Positions 45,684 through 56,636 of a stretch of DNA of 64,000 bases are shown piece by piece; positions within the stretch are counted from its first letter, which is position 1, and every line of letters begins with the position of its first letter. The notes below the pieces were generated by a model. That model was not told where the DNA came from. It saw only the letters and a list, made by a program, of their open reading frames with translations, and did not search any database. The stretch covers positions 108,576-172,575 of the forward strand of contig WNNJ02003752.1 of NCBI GenBank assembly GCA_012934845.2, given 5' to 3'. The position numbers and the translations under genes were made by a program. Source of the DNA: Pomphorhynchus laevis. Taxonomy: Eukaryota; Acanthocephala; Palaeacanthocephala; Echinorhynchida; Pomphorhynchidae.

Positions 45684-46179
45684 TTACATAATCAAGAAAA
45701 AATATATAAATCATGTGCCGAGAAGGTGGAAACGGAGGCAGTATTCGAATGTGATAAATGAGGAATCGCGGCGAACGTCGAAAGAGAGCTGATTCTAGGT
45801 GAGTGCGGCGGCAACGAGGAAAGATCGGAGATCGTAGTTTTTGGAGTAATTGGGAACGTGAATTAAGAGGGAATGCCGGGAACGCATCGATAGAGACGTG
45901 AAGCGAGTGCCGTTTAAGAAAGGGAGGTTATGAAGGATGGGGAGCCGACAGCGATGAGACGAAAAGATACGTTAAGAATGCGGAGTTGAATGCGGATGTG
46001 AATGGTGGGCCAGAAGAGTAGAGGTAGGATGATGGATTTTGGAGAATTTGCGAAAAGGCTGAGGCAGTAATCGATTTTAAGGAAAAGAAGCGATGAAAGA
46101 AGAGACATAGAAGAACGGAAGTCGATAAGGGAGTGGATACGGCGAATGTCACCAAGAATTAAGTTAGATGAGCGGGCCT

Positions 46180-46950
46180 TGTTACGGGCGAACCGTAATA
46201 AACGAGATGAAGATGTTATAGACGTTTGTTGATAGAAAGACAGTTGGAGGCAGAAATGTCGATATTGTGTATGCGATGGGCATGTGCATGAGTATAAATG
46301 AGGATGTCATCGGCGCATTGAATGACATTATAGGAGTAAGGTTTGATAAACGGCGAGGGATCGCCAAGCTGAAGAGAGAAAGACAGGAGACCTAGGACTT
46401 AACCTTGTGGGACCACGTGACAAAGGATGGGAGGGAATGATGAATTAGAGCAGACGCTAAAAAACTGTCGGATAGATATGAGGCAAACCATTCTACAGAG
46501 GAGGAAGCAAAGCCGTAATCATAACGAAGCCGAGAAAGGAGGACGGAGTGGTCGACGATGTCGAAGGCAGAGGATAATCGAGGGAGATGGTAACACTATA
46601 TAGAGCCGTGTCACGAGAAATGAGTAGGCCATTTTAAACTTTCATGCAGGCGATTTCTGTGGAGTGATCAGAGCGGAAAGCGGATTGGAACGGACAGTGC
46701 ATATTTGATGAAGAGAGATGAACTTTGATATGTATTATGATGAGGCGTTCTAAGAGCTTAGAAAGAATAGGGAGGAGTGAAATAAAGCGATAGTTAGATG
46801 GAAGGGAGGAGTCGAGCGATTGTTTCTTAAGGAGGAGACGAACAATGACTGATTTCCATCGTGAAGGGTAGATACGACTGCGGATGGATGAGTTAAACAA
46901 GGTGGTGAGAAAAGGTGTTATCGATGAGCATATAGATTTAAGTATGAGGT
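46180..46950 (-). pseudogene. LINE-B reverse transcriptase region
   Basis: Minus-strand frame 46900-46634 shows SRIYPSRWKSVIVRLLLKK, NYRFISLLPILSKLLERLI and PFQSAFRSDHSTEIACMKV, the fingers and first palm motifs. The remainder, to about 46.18 kb, is decayed, with traces of the QYADD and ILGP blocks in other frames. The plus-strand copy at 48.9-49.5 kb shows the same region better. Confidence 0.7.
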
Positions 46951-47299
46951 AGGCAGAGAATCGGCATGCGAGGTTATGTTAGGCAACTACATAGGGGCAA
47001 ATGATACCTCAACACGTGACACAGGGGTAAAATGAAAGAGTTCCGGGATAATGCGGCGAGGTGGTGAAGAATGGGATAGGATGGATACGGGGATGTGAGA
47101 GAGCAATGTGCATATTTTGGTCTTGAGAAATGCCGAATAATCATGGAAATTTATTTTGCTCGCTCACTAATAATCATGGAGAGCGAGCAAGGATTGAGTT
47201 AAAAGTATGCTAGAGAGACTTGCAGAGTTGAATGAATTGAGAATTGTATGCTGCCAGGAGTTGCATTTGGTACGTAGTAGACTGAGATGAGACCGGCAA

Positions 47300-48290
47300 A
47301 GAGCAAGATAGGAATCACGGAGAGACGGAGTGAGCGAGCTGATATCACGTCTGAGAAACCTGTGATAGAATCGAAAAGCATGACGGAATCGACTCATTGC
47401 GAGTATGCATTGGATGTCAAACCATGGGACACGGATCAAGCTACTGTGATAGTGAGCCTTGAAAGGCAAGAGAACATCAAGAGTGGAGGTGAGTTCAGAG
47501 TCGAAAAAAGGCGAGTTCGTGATGAGAGGAAGATGTTATTGTGGGAGAAGATAGAGACGATTTAAGTAAGGCAGAGGGGATAATGTGGAGGTCAAGATTT
47601 CTCCAAAGACAACGTAGGAGTTGTCCTTGGAGACAACTCCTACGGAGTGTGATAAACTCCTCTAATCGGGGTGTGGTTAGTAGTGATATCAATGGTGACG
47701 AGAACTGAATGGATAGACCAGGATCGGAGATGGACAGTGATATGTAGGCAGAAAATTTTCGAGGACATCGATGATGTCGAGTGCCCCCATGATATGTGTG
47801 GTGGCAGTGCTGATGAGTTTGTAGTTTGATAGAGTGTGGGCGAACTAGATGGGGAAGAGGGAAGTTGAGAGGAATGTTGAAGTCGCTAAGAACGAGTAAA
47901 GGGATTGAGGACAAAGAACAATAGGACAGGAGGTCGGCGAGTTCGGTAAAAATTAATGAAGTAGGAGCAGATGAATCAGGACGGTATACAATGACGAGAT
48001 CCAGAGTGATCGGGATAGAAGAACGACAAGTGAGCAATTCAAAAGAGCAAGGACTGCAAGGGGAAGTGATATTGCGAAGAAACGTAGCGTGATTGGCGAA
48101 TGCGACAATGCCGCCATGATAAGAGAATTTAAAGGCGATGATATGAGGGTGCAGGCAGATTCGACTAGTGAGCAACCGTCAGAAAGCAGACGGCGAATAT
48201 GTAGATCTTCGGAATCGGAGTGCCAGGATTCGGTGAGGCAGAAGAGATCAATGGATCTACAAGTGGAAGTAATAAATACCTCGTAAATAG
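47300..48290 (-). pseudogene. LINE-B endonuclease region
   Basis: The start shows DLFCLTESWHSDSEDLHIRR (about 48.26-48.19 kb), a typical L2/Daphne endonuclease opening. Then a 226-codon frame (48175-47495) carries SYHGGIVAFANHA, LDLVIVYRPDSSAP, LLVLSDFNIPLNFP (GDFN changed to SDFN) and THQHCHHTYHGGT. An inverted-duplication hairpin (47613-47644) inserts extra residues in frame near the end, between ITLRR and RCLWRN. A further minus-strand frame (47469-47167) continues the linker. Inactive because of frame breaks and the changed Gly. Confidence 0.7.
47613..47644. repeat. 13-bp perfect hairpin inside LINE-B
   Basis: The arms 47613-47625 and 47632-47644 are perfect complements around CTTGGA. 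The flanking text reads as continuous LINE-B coding sequence. Confidence 0.9.
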
Positions 48291-48526
48291 TAGTGGCACC
48301 TAATTAGTAGTGCCAAGTGGTGTTATTAATCAATAATATCACGTTATTAGTGGTATTATATCGTATTATTACGATAATAGCATTTGGAAGTGGTGAAATT
48401 TGGAGGTAGCGGCTATTCAAAATGTATAAAATGTTAATGTTTTTTATTTTGTCATATAATGTACAAAATGTTAACTTAGTAAAAGTTAACAAAACAAATT
48501 ATAATAAAAATTGTTTTGAGATAAAA

Positions 48527-48655
48527 CATAATCTGCCCATTCATATGGGCAGATTATGCCAATCAACTTCCCTGCCGTGCTTCAAACGCCAAATCCGATC
48601 CCATTTAAACAATTTATCTGCTTGACTTTTTCATTTTTTGTTAGTGGACTTAGAT
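48527..48655 (+). mobile_element. LINE-B 3' scrap starting with a hairpin
   Basis: From 48545 to about 48650 the text matches 49.78-49.89 kb (GCCAATCAACTTCCCTG, GTGCTTCAAACGCCAAATCC). Its start is a 14-bp perfect hairpin (48527-48540 and 48545-48558, loop TCAT) not present in the 49.8-kb copy. Confidence 0.8.
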
Positions 48656-48905
48656 CATCATTACGAATATACCTACTATCATAATTTTAGATCCAGCTCA
48701 CAGATGATAAAAATATAATGTTCAATTAGGGATATCTTGTTCAATTTAGGTTTTCACCATAGAAATGACAAAAATAAATCATTTAATAAAATGCTTTAAC
48801 TTAAAATAACTATTTACTGCCGTTCAAAAGTTTTCCAAAGCGATGTAAATTTATTAAGGAGCGACCTTTGCGTCCCAGCATATTCGCTCAAATAAAGGTC
48901 CATAT

Positions 48906-49944
48906 CTATCAAACCGTACATTTCGCGTCTATTCTAACTCTTCTCTCATACTTCGTCCATCCGTCCAGTGTTCCACAAGGCTCAATATTAGGCCCTATGC
49001 TTTTCTCTCTTCTTCTTGGTGATTTGTCTTCTATTTCTCATAAATTTAACTGCCATGTTATTCAATATGCTGATGACATTCTCATCTATGCTCATGCACC
49101 TGTTTATCGTATTCACGATCTTAGTGTTTCCGCTTCCGACTGTCTTCTCTCAATTTCCAATTATCTTTCTTCCCTTCGCCTTTCTCTGAATCCTGATAAA
49201 TCCAAAATTATGTGGATCCTACCTCGACGCCTCGGTTTAGAACCTCCCTCCGTACCATTAAATTCTACAATTATTCCTATCGTTGATAATCTCGTTTTCC
49301 TAGGCTTCCATTTTGACAACCGACGCTCATCTACCTTGATACTCCGCAACCTCCGTCAAGTTCGTAGATTGATCGATTTCTCTTGTATGACTATCATATC
49401 TTCTCTCCTTTTTTCTAGACTCGATTATTGTTTTAGTCTATTTTCCAACTCACCTAAATCCACTCTTCTTCCCCTACAACGCATCGTCAACACAGCCGTC
49501 CGAATTCTCCCCGTCTTCGTCGTTTTAATCATACATCCTACCATCTTGTTTCTCTCGATTTGCCTACAATTTATTGTCGTGTTCAAATTCGTCTTCTCGT
49601 TGCTTTCCGCCTTGTAACTTTTCATACCCCTTCATTTCTCAATCTTCATTTTCTTGATAATTCTCGTCCTGTTTACTGTTCTTTGCGTTTCTGTAATTCC
49701 ATTCGTTTAATGTCCCAAACTACTCTACCTCCTTTTGGACTCAACTCCTTTCTGGTGACTGCTCCTCTATCGTGGAATCATCTGCCCATTCATATACGCC
49801 AATCAACTTCCCTGTCGTGCTTCAAACGCCAAATCCGATCCCATTTGAACAATTTATCTGCTTGACTTTTTCATTTTTGTTTGTGGACTTGCAAGCGTGC
49901 AGCTTGTACGCATTTGCCACGTTAAATAAATTTGTATTATCCAT
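48906..49944 (+). mobile_element. LINE-B, 5'-truncated copy with readable reverse transcriptase
   Basis: One open frame (48868-49617) shows SVPQGSILGPMLFSLLLGDL, VIQYADDILIYAH (intact YADD), LRLSLNPDKSKIMW, VDNLVFLGFHFDN and SRLDYCFSLFSNSPKS, the palm and thumb of an L2/Daphne-like RT. The tail shifts frame (near 49.51 kb) and ends with FKRQIRSHLNNLSA and the 3' hairpin. The 5' half (endonuclease, fingers) is missing, as in incomplete reverse transcription. The ATG at 48868 lies in the host element, not the LINE. Confidence 0.85.
49895..49911 (+). repeat. LINE-B 3' terminal hairpin (copy at 49.9 kb)
   Basis: GCGTGC pairs with GTACGC (one G-T wobble) around AGCTT, followed by ATTTGCCACGTTAAATAAA. 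Confidence 0.85.
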
Positions 49945-50097
49945 TATTTTTTGCCCTTTCCTCTATAAAATGTATTGATAAACGCCATTGAGACTCTATT
50001 TGTTGTGTATGACATCTTAGAAATTAAAAATAATAGATGTATTCCCAGTACATCTTATTCCCAATTAAAATAAGGAAATCTCAATTCTATGTTAAAA

Positions 50098-50255
50098 TGA
50101 GAGTATGGGGAAAGAGAATGCGTGGATTCGGAATGGGGAAGAGGAAAAAGGGGAAGAGGAAAAGTGGGAAGTAAGGGAAAGGGAAGGGAAAAGAGTGGAA
50201 GGGAAAAGAGGATAAAGGGGAAAAGGCGGATGGGGGAAGGGAAATGAAGGGAATG
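50098..50255 (+). repeat. Purine-only low-complexity tract
   Basis: About 150 bp almost free of C and poor in T, made of GGGAAA, GGAAGAGGAAAAG and similar units, in the loop of the long inverted repeat. Confidence 0.85.
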
Positions 50256-50699
50256 TCGGAAAGTGGACTGATGAGAAGTGCTACGGAAAATGAAAATAAA
50301 CTTATTTATTAAGTTTATAAATTATTTCCAATTTCTAAGATGTCTTATTTGAAATTTCTAAGATGTCATACACAACAAATAGAGCCTCAATGGCGTCCAT
50401 CAAAAATTTTATAGAGGAAAGAAAAAAAGTAATGGATGGAACTTTATTTGAGGGAATATGCCGTGAGGCGAAATTCGCGCTTTAATAAATTTACATCGTT
50501 TTGGAAACTTTACGACAGTAAAGAGTTATTTTAAGTTAAAACATTTTATCCATTTTGATATGTCTTTGTCATTGCAAGGGTGAAAACTTTAATTGAACAA
50601 GTTATCCCTAATTGAACATTATATTTCTCTTCATATGGGAGTTTAATTGATCTAAAATTGTGGTAGTAGTATATTCGACTTCGATTATTAAAATAATAT

Positions 50700-51085
50700 G
50701 AAAAAATCAGTGTGTCCATAATTGAAAAATTTGAGAAAATGTTTTTATTTTAAAAAATAATTTTTATCATATTTTTTTTACTTTTATTTGATATACTTTT
50801 TATATGAACAATTGTCTATTAATGAGGTATTTAATGTTTCAGGTCGTAATATGCGCTACACGATTTGATTTTTAATTATTTTCTAAAAAGTTAAACAAAT
50901 ATCTCGAAATATAATTATCCTCGGTTAAAAGCCGAATAAGCACGTACGTATCTTACTAATTACCTTCCGTTATGCAAAATTTGAGAATCGGAAAAAGGTG
51001 GTATTTAAATAAACATTACCCGCTGACTTATCTAAATCGTTGACTTCAGCGCTTTAGAAAAGTAGGAAATTCTGCATTGACGTTC
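50700..51085. other. Spacer upstream of the Tudor-like exon
   Basis: AT-rich with no recognised repeat or domain. Confidence 0.45.
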
Positions 51086-51089
51086 AATT

Positions 51090-51248
51090 ATGCAGTCGAT
51101 TTTGCATTCACTCACCTCCAACAGTCCGTATCATAATCTTTTCGAAATTTCTCTATGGGATGTTAACAGCCTTTCAGACACAAAAGTGTCAGCAAAGTTG
51201 TATCCGAAAAAATTAGTCGAAGAAATAAAAGATTTCTTCAATAATTGA
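51090..51248 (+). CDS. Small possible exon or ORF upstream of the Tudor-like exon
   Basis: 53 codons from ATG 51090 to TGA 51246-51248. The middle reads FEISLWDVNSLSDTKVSAKL, a style seen in the strand-rich parts of Tudor/SN-like domains, and it lies 350 bp upstream of a Tudor-like exon on the same strand. I cannot identify splice sites that would join the two, and the composition alone could be chance. Treat as a lead only. Confidence 0.2.
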   Translation: MQSILHSLTSNSPYHNLFEISLWDVNSLSDTKVSAKLYPKKLVEEIKDFFNN

Positions 51249-51595
51249 ACAATTCAAATTGTAATTGAACAATTCAATTGCAATTTGTCACTTTGTACAC
51301 TGTCAATGTCAAGGACAGACAATATAAGGACAGCATGACGCAGCGGCGCACATGTTTTCAGCCGCTGTAGTGGAGACCTTTTGTGAATGGAACGACGGAA
51401 GAAACAGTGATCAAACGGATCGCAAATAATATGAGCCGAACAAGCGGAATCGTATGCACAGTGATTGCCACTGCGTATATCATCGTATATCATCTTATAT
51501 CATCGTATGTGTTAGCATCCGTCAAGTTATTATCTTTATTTAATTTCCAATTTTAATGTTTTATATGTGTAATCGAAAACTGTAAATATTTGTAG

Positions 51596-52090
51596 GAAGA
51601 AGACAACGCCGAGCGTTTACATATAAGATTAGCTGGATTTCGATCAGTTAAATGTCCTTTTCATGCGTCCGTTAACAGTGAGAGTGGACTTTGTATCTAT
51701 GTTACTGATATGGACATATATTCACAAGTACAGTCAATGATCAGTATGACCAAATTACAACGTAGATGTCCCACCGTTGATGATCAATTTGCACTATTAC
51801 GGTGTTCCAATTACTACGAGCGGGTAAAAATTCAGGAAATAAGGACAAATGACTTAGTTAGGATTGATATGATTGATCAATGTGGCAATTATGATGTCCA
51901 ATCAAGTGAATTGGCATTTTGTGAAAATAACAAGTTATGGAATATAACAAGTTCAAAATTCAGTGTTCATTTAACAGCCGGTCGATGCTCTTCTCTCGGG
52001 CATATGGATTTATTGTCACGATTCAATTCCCGGAAATGGAGAACAATAGGTCCATTAGATAACAACAAATGCGTTGAGATCTTTATTACG
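51596..52090 (+). CDS. Putative host exon of a Tudor-domain protein
   Basis: An open frame of exactly 165 codons starts right after TTTGTAG (acceptor AG at 51594-51595) and stops being needed at a donor-like G|GTAAAT (52090/52091). Both junctions are phase 0, and the in-frame TAG sits inside the acceptor. The protein shows GLCIYVTDMDIYSQVQSMI, then a stretch like a Tudor core (FALLRCSNYYERVKIQEI, DLVRIDMIDQCGNYDVQSSE, matching the A...D..WYRA.V, V..IDYG....V...L pattern), then a strand-rich tail with VHLTAG. Extended Tudor domains bind methylarginine, often in germline piRNA proteins. The aromatic cage is not convincing. Read without splicing it ends at TAG 52100-52102. No lesion is visible, unlike nearly everything around it. 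Confidence 0.45.
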
Positions 52091-52189
52091 GTAAATAATT
52101 AGTATATAATATAATAATATAATAATAATATTTTAAATATAATATTTAAAATAACTAATCTCACGATAAGATTATTTCAAAATAAGATA

Positions 52190-53260
52190 AGATATTTTAT
52201 TCATATAGACAGAAAGTGGTTTTAATTTACATTTAAAAGCACTGCATATGAACCTAGGTTTTACTGAATTTTTATGTAATTTTGGATTCCACTATAATAT
52301 AGGTATAGTTTTATTATCCGATTCAACCTTTATACCCTTTTTATTCCTTTTGTCTGTTCTAAAAATTCTTTTGTCTAATTCATATTTTTAAGCAATTTTT
52401 TGCTTTAAAGAAATCAAATATATTTTTCCGAATATAAGGTTAATTAATTTTTTTAACGTTTCTTTAATATCTACTAAATCTAGATTTGTTTAAAGCGTAC
52501 TAAAATCGTATGTATTTATATTTTGAAAATTTATTCCTTGTCTGTTCTAAAAATTCAAGTCAGCTATAATTGGGCTACTATTACCACCCATTGGAACACC
52601 TTTTACTTGTCTAAATATAGATGTCCCTACTTTTAAATAATTTTGATTTATCAAAATATTTAAGGATTCTATTAATTCAATTTTATCCATATATTTATAT
52701 TTATTTGATGGTTTAATTTTTGTTAGATAGGCGTTATAATTATTATAGCATATATATGTATATCTTTTTCCGAATATAAGATTAATTAATTTTACTAACG
52801 CTTCTTTAATGTCTACTAAATCTAGATTTGTATAAAGCGTACTAAAATCGTACGTATTTATATTCTGAAAATTTATTTCTTTTGTGTGTTCTAAAAATTA
52901 TTTTGTAGAATTAATACTGAAATAGTGTTTTATACCAGTATTAATTTCGATTACCTTGCAATATTTTTTAAAATGTGCTTTAATTACTTTAAGTATTATA
53001 TTCATATAGACAGAAAGTGGTTTTAATGTACATTAAAACGCACTACATATGAACCTAGGTTTTATTGCACTTTTATGTAATTTTGGATTCCAATATAATA
53101 TAGGTATAGTTTTATTATCTGATTCAATTTTTATACCCTTTTTATTCATTATAGAACAGTGACTTGTAATAATTGTTTCTAAACTCAACTCACTACGTTC
53201 ATATGTTTTGTTTATATTTAAATCATTATAATTAACTTCTTTCATCAGTATATCGTAATA
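52190..53260 (-). pseudogene. Rearranged Penelope-like reverse transcriptase
   Basis: Minus-strand order: an N-terminal block (53245-53033) with KTIPILYWNPKLHKSAIKP; a motif A block (about 52.88-52.77 kb) with YDFSTLYTNLDLVDIKEAL; then KYMDKIELIESLNILINQNY and VPMGGNSSPIIAD (about 52.69-52.56 kb). Next, motif A appears again (about 52.54-52.43 kb), followed by the N-terminal block again (about 52.37-52.20 kb). The second set is therefore duplicated and in the opposite order along the strand. The DFSTLYTN and PMG.N motifs and the WNPKLHK block fit Penelope-like or related RTs. The YIDD block seen at 32.5 kb is absent here. Inactive. Confidence 0.6.
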
Positions 53261-53269
53261 AAGTTTTTT

Positions 53270-53985
53270 TGCTTGAATGCGTTTTGCTTAAAGCTCAATG
53301 AATGTTTTAATAAAATGCTTTAATGCTTTTTTGCTTTTTGCTTAAAGCTCAATGCTCCCCTTTTGAAAGGGGAGCATTTTTCTTCAGCATTGAAAACCAC
53401 AAGTGAAGCGTTTGTGCGAAGATTTTGTGGTAACGAGTTCCGAATAATATTCACAATATTGTGCACAAGTACTTCCAGGTAATACTAAACTTAAATACTT
53501 TCCTCGTCAATTTCATATTTATTTACGAAATGCTATCAATAATAACGAGGCTATGATTTTCTACAAAGTAATCACACATGTATCTATTTTAGCGTTGATA
53601 AAAACGTTTACTGATTCGACAACGTTTATGGAATTCATGTTAGGATATTCTTCAAATTAGGAGTCGTTTTACCCTCGAAGTAATTAGAATGCGTTAGTTG
53701 AGTTCTTGTATACACCTACGCCCTGATAAATGTATATGTCTTTGCATATGTCAACTAGTGCAAAGTTTGTCGCAGTTTAGTCTAACCATATTAGATAATA
53801 ATAGATTAATATCTTCTTCCATTTCGAATATAAAGATTTAAAGGAACAAAGAAGAAAATAATTTTACTTTATTTGACAAAATTTAATATTTCAACAACAA
53901 CGATTTTATTTAATACATCAATAACCTATAAGTAGCATGCAAGAAAAAAAAACAGACAAGTCGTATCATAGTCAGGAAAAACAGC
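53270..53985. other. Spacer with a 13-bp hairpin
   Basis: The arms 53351-53363 and 53366-53378 (AATGCTCCCCTTT and complement) pair around TG. TTTTGCTTAAAGCTCAATG occurs twice just before it. No gene recognised. Confidence 0.6.
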
Positions 53986-53989
53986 AGCA

Positions 53990-56510
53990 CAACTTCGGTC
54001 TTCAACTATTCGTGTCTTCTACTTTATCTCCTATGGCTTCAGGTTCAGGGGGATCTGAGCCCACCAACCGATCCAACACGCCGCCTTTCGACTGAACCAC
54101 CCGGGGTCTTTCACCCCCCCCGAAGAATCCAATCGAGACGGACTATGCTGGGTAAACGAGAGACGAGGAGCTTAAGAAACCTTAGCTTTTGCTCTGAGGG
54201 ACGTCCTCTCGAAAAGAAGACTAATACCGAGATAGCTCAAGCGCCCCAGAGGCGCACCTGGGTTTTCCTTTTCAATGACAGATGTTGAGCCCATTTCAGG
54301 TCCCACCTAACTTTCTTCAGGATACGTTTGAATCTATCCAGGTCGGCTTTTGCCGACCAGTTCACCGTAACGGTGAACCCCAGATAGTTTACTGGACTTG
54401 TAACAGTGGGGAGTGGTTCAGTGGCAAATATGGAGGAGAGCGCAGAGAGTGCTAGTCTCTTAAGTTTTTTCTTTGTTGCAGGGGAGCCATGAGTTTTTTC
54501 TTTGTTGCAGGGGAGCCACCTGTGATTTTGCATAGTTTAAAATAAGATTGGATATTGGGGTAGCTGGTCTTTTAATCTTGAAAAGAAACGGCTGATGTCA
54601 GAGACTACGTCTTTACACCTGCGTCCAGTGAACAGAGCTGTGGTGTCATCAGCGCACACCATTAGACGTTGTTCGCGTTCAAATATTTTGAATAGTTTAA
54701 TAGAGGCAGCAAGGTATAAGATAGGAGAAAGTGGGGAACTTTGAGGCACACCCGTAATAGGGTAGAACTGACGCGCATCTGGGTCGTCTTCATAGTAAAA
54801 ACGCTTGGTATACAGCAGGATCTTCACGCTGTTCACAATTCTCGCAGGCAACCCGAGGGACCTGAGAGAAGAGATCACTAAAGGAATGGAGATGCGGTCA
54901 AATGTAGCAGAAAAGTCAAGAAAAACAGCCACAACTAGATGATGGCTATTATCCCGACAAAACTGATCCACCTCACCAACTGCTGAATGGACCGAGCGTC
55001 CTTTGACGAACCCATGAAAACCTGGAGGGATCAAATTACGCCTACTTAAATGGTCGCAGATTTTACGCGCAAGCGCTTTTTCGTAAATTGACACGAGGGC
55101 ATTTTGAATCGAAATGGGTCGCAGATCTTTAGGGCATGAGCAGGATTTTTTCTTAAGAATAAAAACACGCTTACTAATATTGATGCCTGCTACATCGGAT
55201 GGGGATGCTAAAAGCATTGTGACGGCCACCTCTCTTCTCTGATCAGCTGTCAAAAGCTGACAGACCCGAGAAGAAAGTGGAGCGACGGATTTGGAGGTGC
55301 CCGGGAGTGGACCCCAGGAGTTAAGGATATCCGTAACAGATAGATCCCTACTCCTGAAGTTACACCAAGGCGGGATTGGTTGAGGTGATTGAGTGGCTCC
55401 ATAGTTGTGTAGGGCTAGTGACTCCTCTAAAACTTTATCAAGGCCTACATTCCCTATCTAACCCAATGCTCTATCCTTCCAGCAAACAAACTTCTCCTCC
55501 TTAAAAATCTTCCAAAATGAAGACTGAGAAAGATAAAGACGAGCAATACTCGTCATATTCTTACTCAGCTGGAACCTATATCTAGTGCTCCAGTATTCAT
55601 TCGAGAGAGCCTGTCTGGCGGAAACAGAGAGGTTAGGGCGGTTCAGCAATTTCACTAGGACCTTGAGTTTCGTCGGAGTGGGATTGTATATACGACCTTT
55701 ATAAGTAGTCGATAAAATCGCGTTAGCTTGCGAAAAGAGGTAGGTATTAAATTCGGTCAGACTCTCATTTCCTATTCTGGGAATGAGTTGGATAGTCGCT
55801 TGAAAGAAGGCCATTCTGATCGGATCATAGTAAAACCTCCTTCGAAACAACGTATCTTCCTCAATTCTCCAACGAATTAGGTCATTAGAGGTGGACAATT
55901 GCTGGCGCGATTGCTCCGTGCAGAGGAGCTTTAACAACCACCTCGAGTGAAGCAGTAAAATATCGAGGACTGAATTTGTTGATATGCAATGAAAGGTAGA
56001 GGAAGGTGGTTTGTGCATAAGATAACCGTTCCTAGCTCTGCGAAGTGCTGCATTGATCCAACGACTAGTTCTGTCGTTGAAATCTCCAAGTATCATGTCG
56101 TAGCCGCTGTCGATAATACTATCCAGGGTGACACAGTTCTTGTGTATCTCTCCAGGACGGATGTAGACATTGGCTAGACTGAGGCGTTTACCGTTCTTAC
56201 AAAGTGAAACTACTAAACAAAACATGGCTGGACATGAATAGTTTAATAGAAGGGAGGACTTTAAAGAACACTTAATTAAGGTCAAGAGTCCTTAAGATGA
56301 AGAGGAGTGAGGAGGGGTTATGTACGGATTATAGTGGGAACAAATGTGCTTTGGGATAAATCGAGTAATGTCCTGGGGTAGACGGATAGACTGCGTCTCC
56401 TGGAGGACTATAACATCTGCATCTCTACCGGATAGAAGTCTAAGGGCAGAAGCACCTCCCGAATTCCACTGAAGAATTTTTAGTGAAAAAGGCTCACGAT
56501 TACTCTGCAT
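53990..56510 (-). pseudogene. LINE-A ORF2: endonuclease and reverse transcriptase
   Basis: Endonuclease: LKILQWNSGG and VIVLQETQSIRLPQD (56510-56292), then LANVYIRPGEIHK, MILGDFNDRTSRW and VLDILLLHSRW (56285-55458). Reverse transcriptase (55253-54537): VFILKKKSCSCPKDLRPISI, FHGFVKGRSVHSAV, VVAVFLDFSATFDRI, GVPQSSPLSPILYLA and MVCADDTTALF, where the usual YADD is CADD and QG is QS. C-terminal parts continue to 54.0 kb (YLGFTVTVNWSAKADLDRFK). Breaks lie near 56.29, 55.45-55.25, 54.54 and 54.23 kb. A 22-base direct repeat (54464-54509, GTTTTTTCTTTGTTGCAGGG on the plus strand) adds sequence in the C-terminal part. Confidence 0.82.
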
Positions 56511-56636
56511 TGTTGTGGATTAGTTTGATGTGGGATTGAATACCTAGAAAGAGCTAGGAACGGGAAGGTTCCCCTTTCCCATCCCTAGAACCATCCGGGG
56601 CAGGTATTTGCCCATGGGCAGCATCTTCATTTCCCC

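Larger units (their letters stand above)
45646..48372 (-). mobile_element. LINE-B, near full-length L2/Daphne-like retrotransposon
   Basis: Flanked by an imperfect direct repeat of about 30 bp (45616-45645 and 48373-48403; GATAATAGCATTTGGAAGT), read as a long target duplication. On the minus strand it has an endonuclease region (about 48.29-47.5 kb), a reverse transcriptase (about 46.95-46.2 kb), a C-terminal region to about 45.75 kb, then the 3' hairpin and a T/A-rich tail. Frames are broken at ten or more places. The clade call rests on NYR.ISLLPILSKLLERLI, QSAFR..HSTE and the LDYC-type motif of its relatives. Confidence 0.82.
48657..50690. mobile_element. Long inverted-repeat element carrying a LINE-B insertion in its left arm
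   Basis: The left arm comes in two blocks, about 48657-48905 and 49945-50033. The right arm, about 50344-50690, is their uninterrupted inverted copy of some 340 bp. LINE-B (about 48906-49944) splits the left arm between AAAGGTCCAT and TCCATTATTTTTTGCC; the right arm reads straight across this point. The loop (50034-50343) is non-coding and rich in GGGAAA. No transposase is visible. It may be a large foldback or non-autonomous DNA transposon, or a segmental inverted duplication. Confidence 0.75.
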
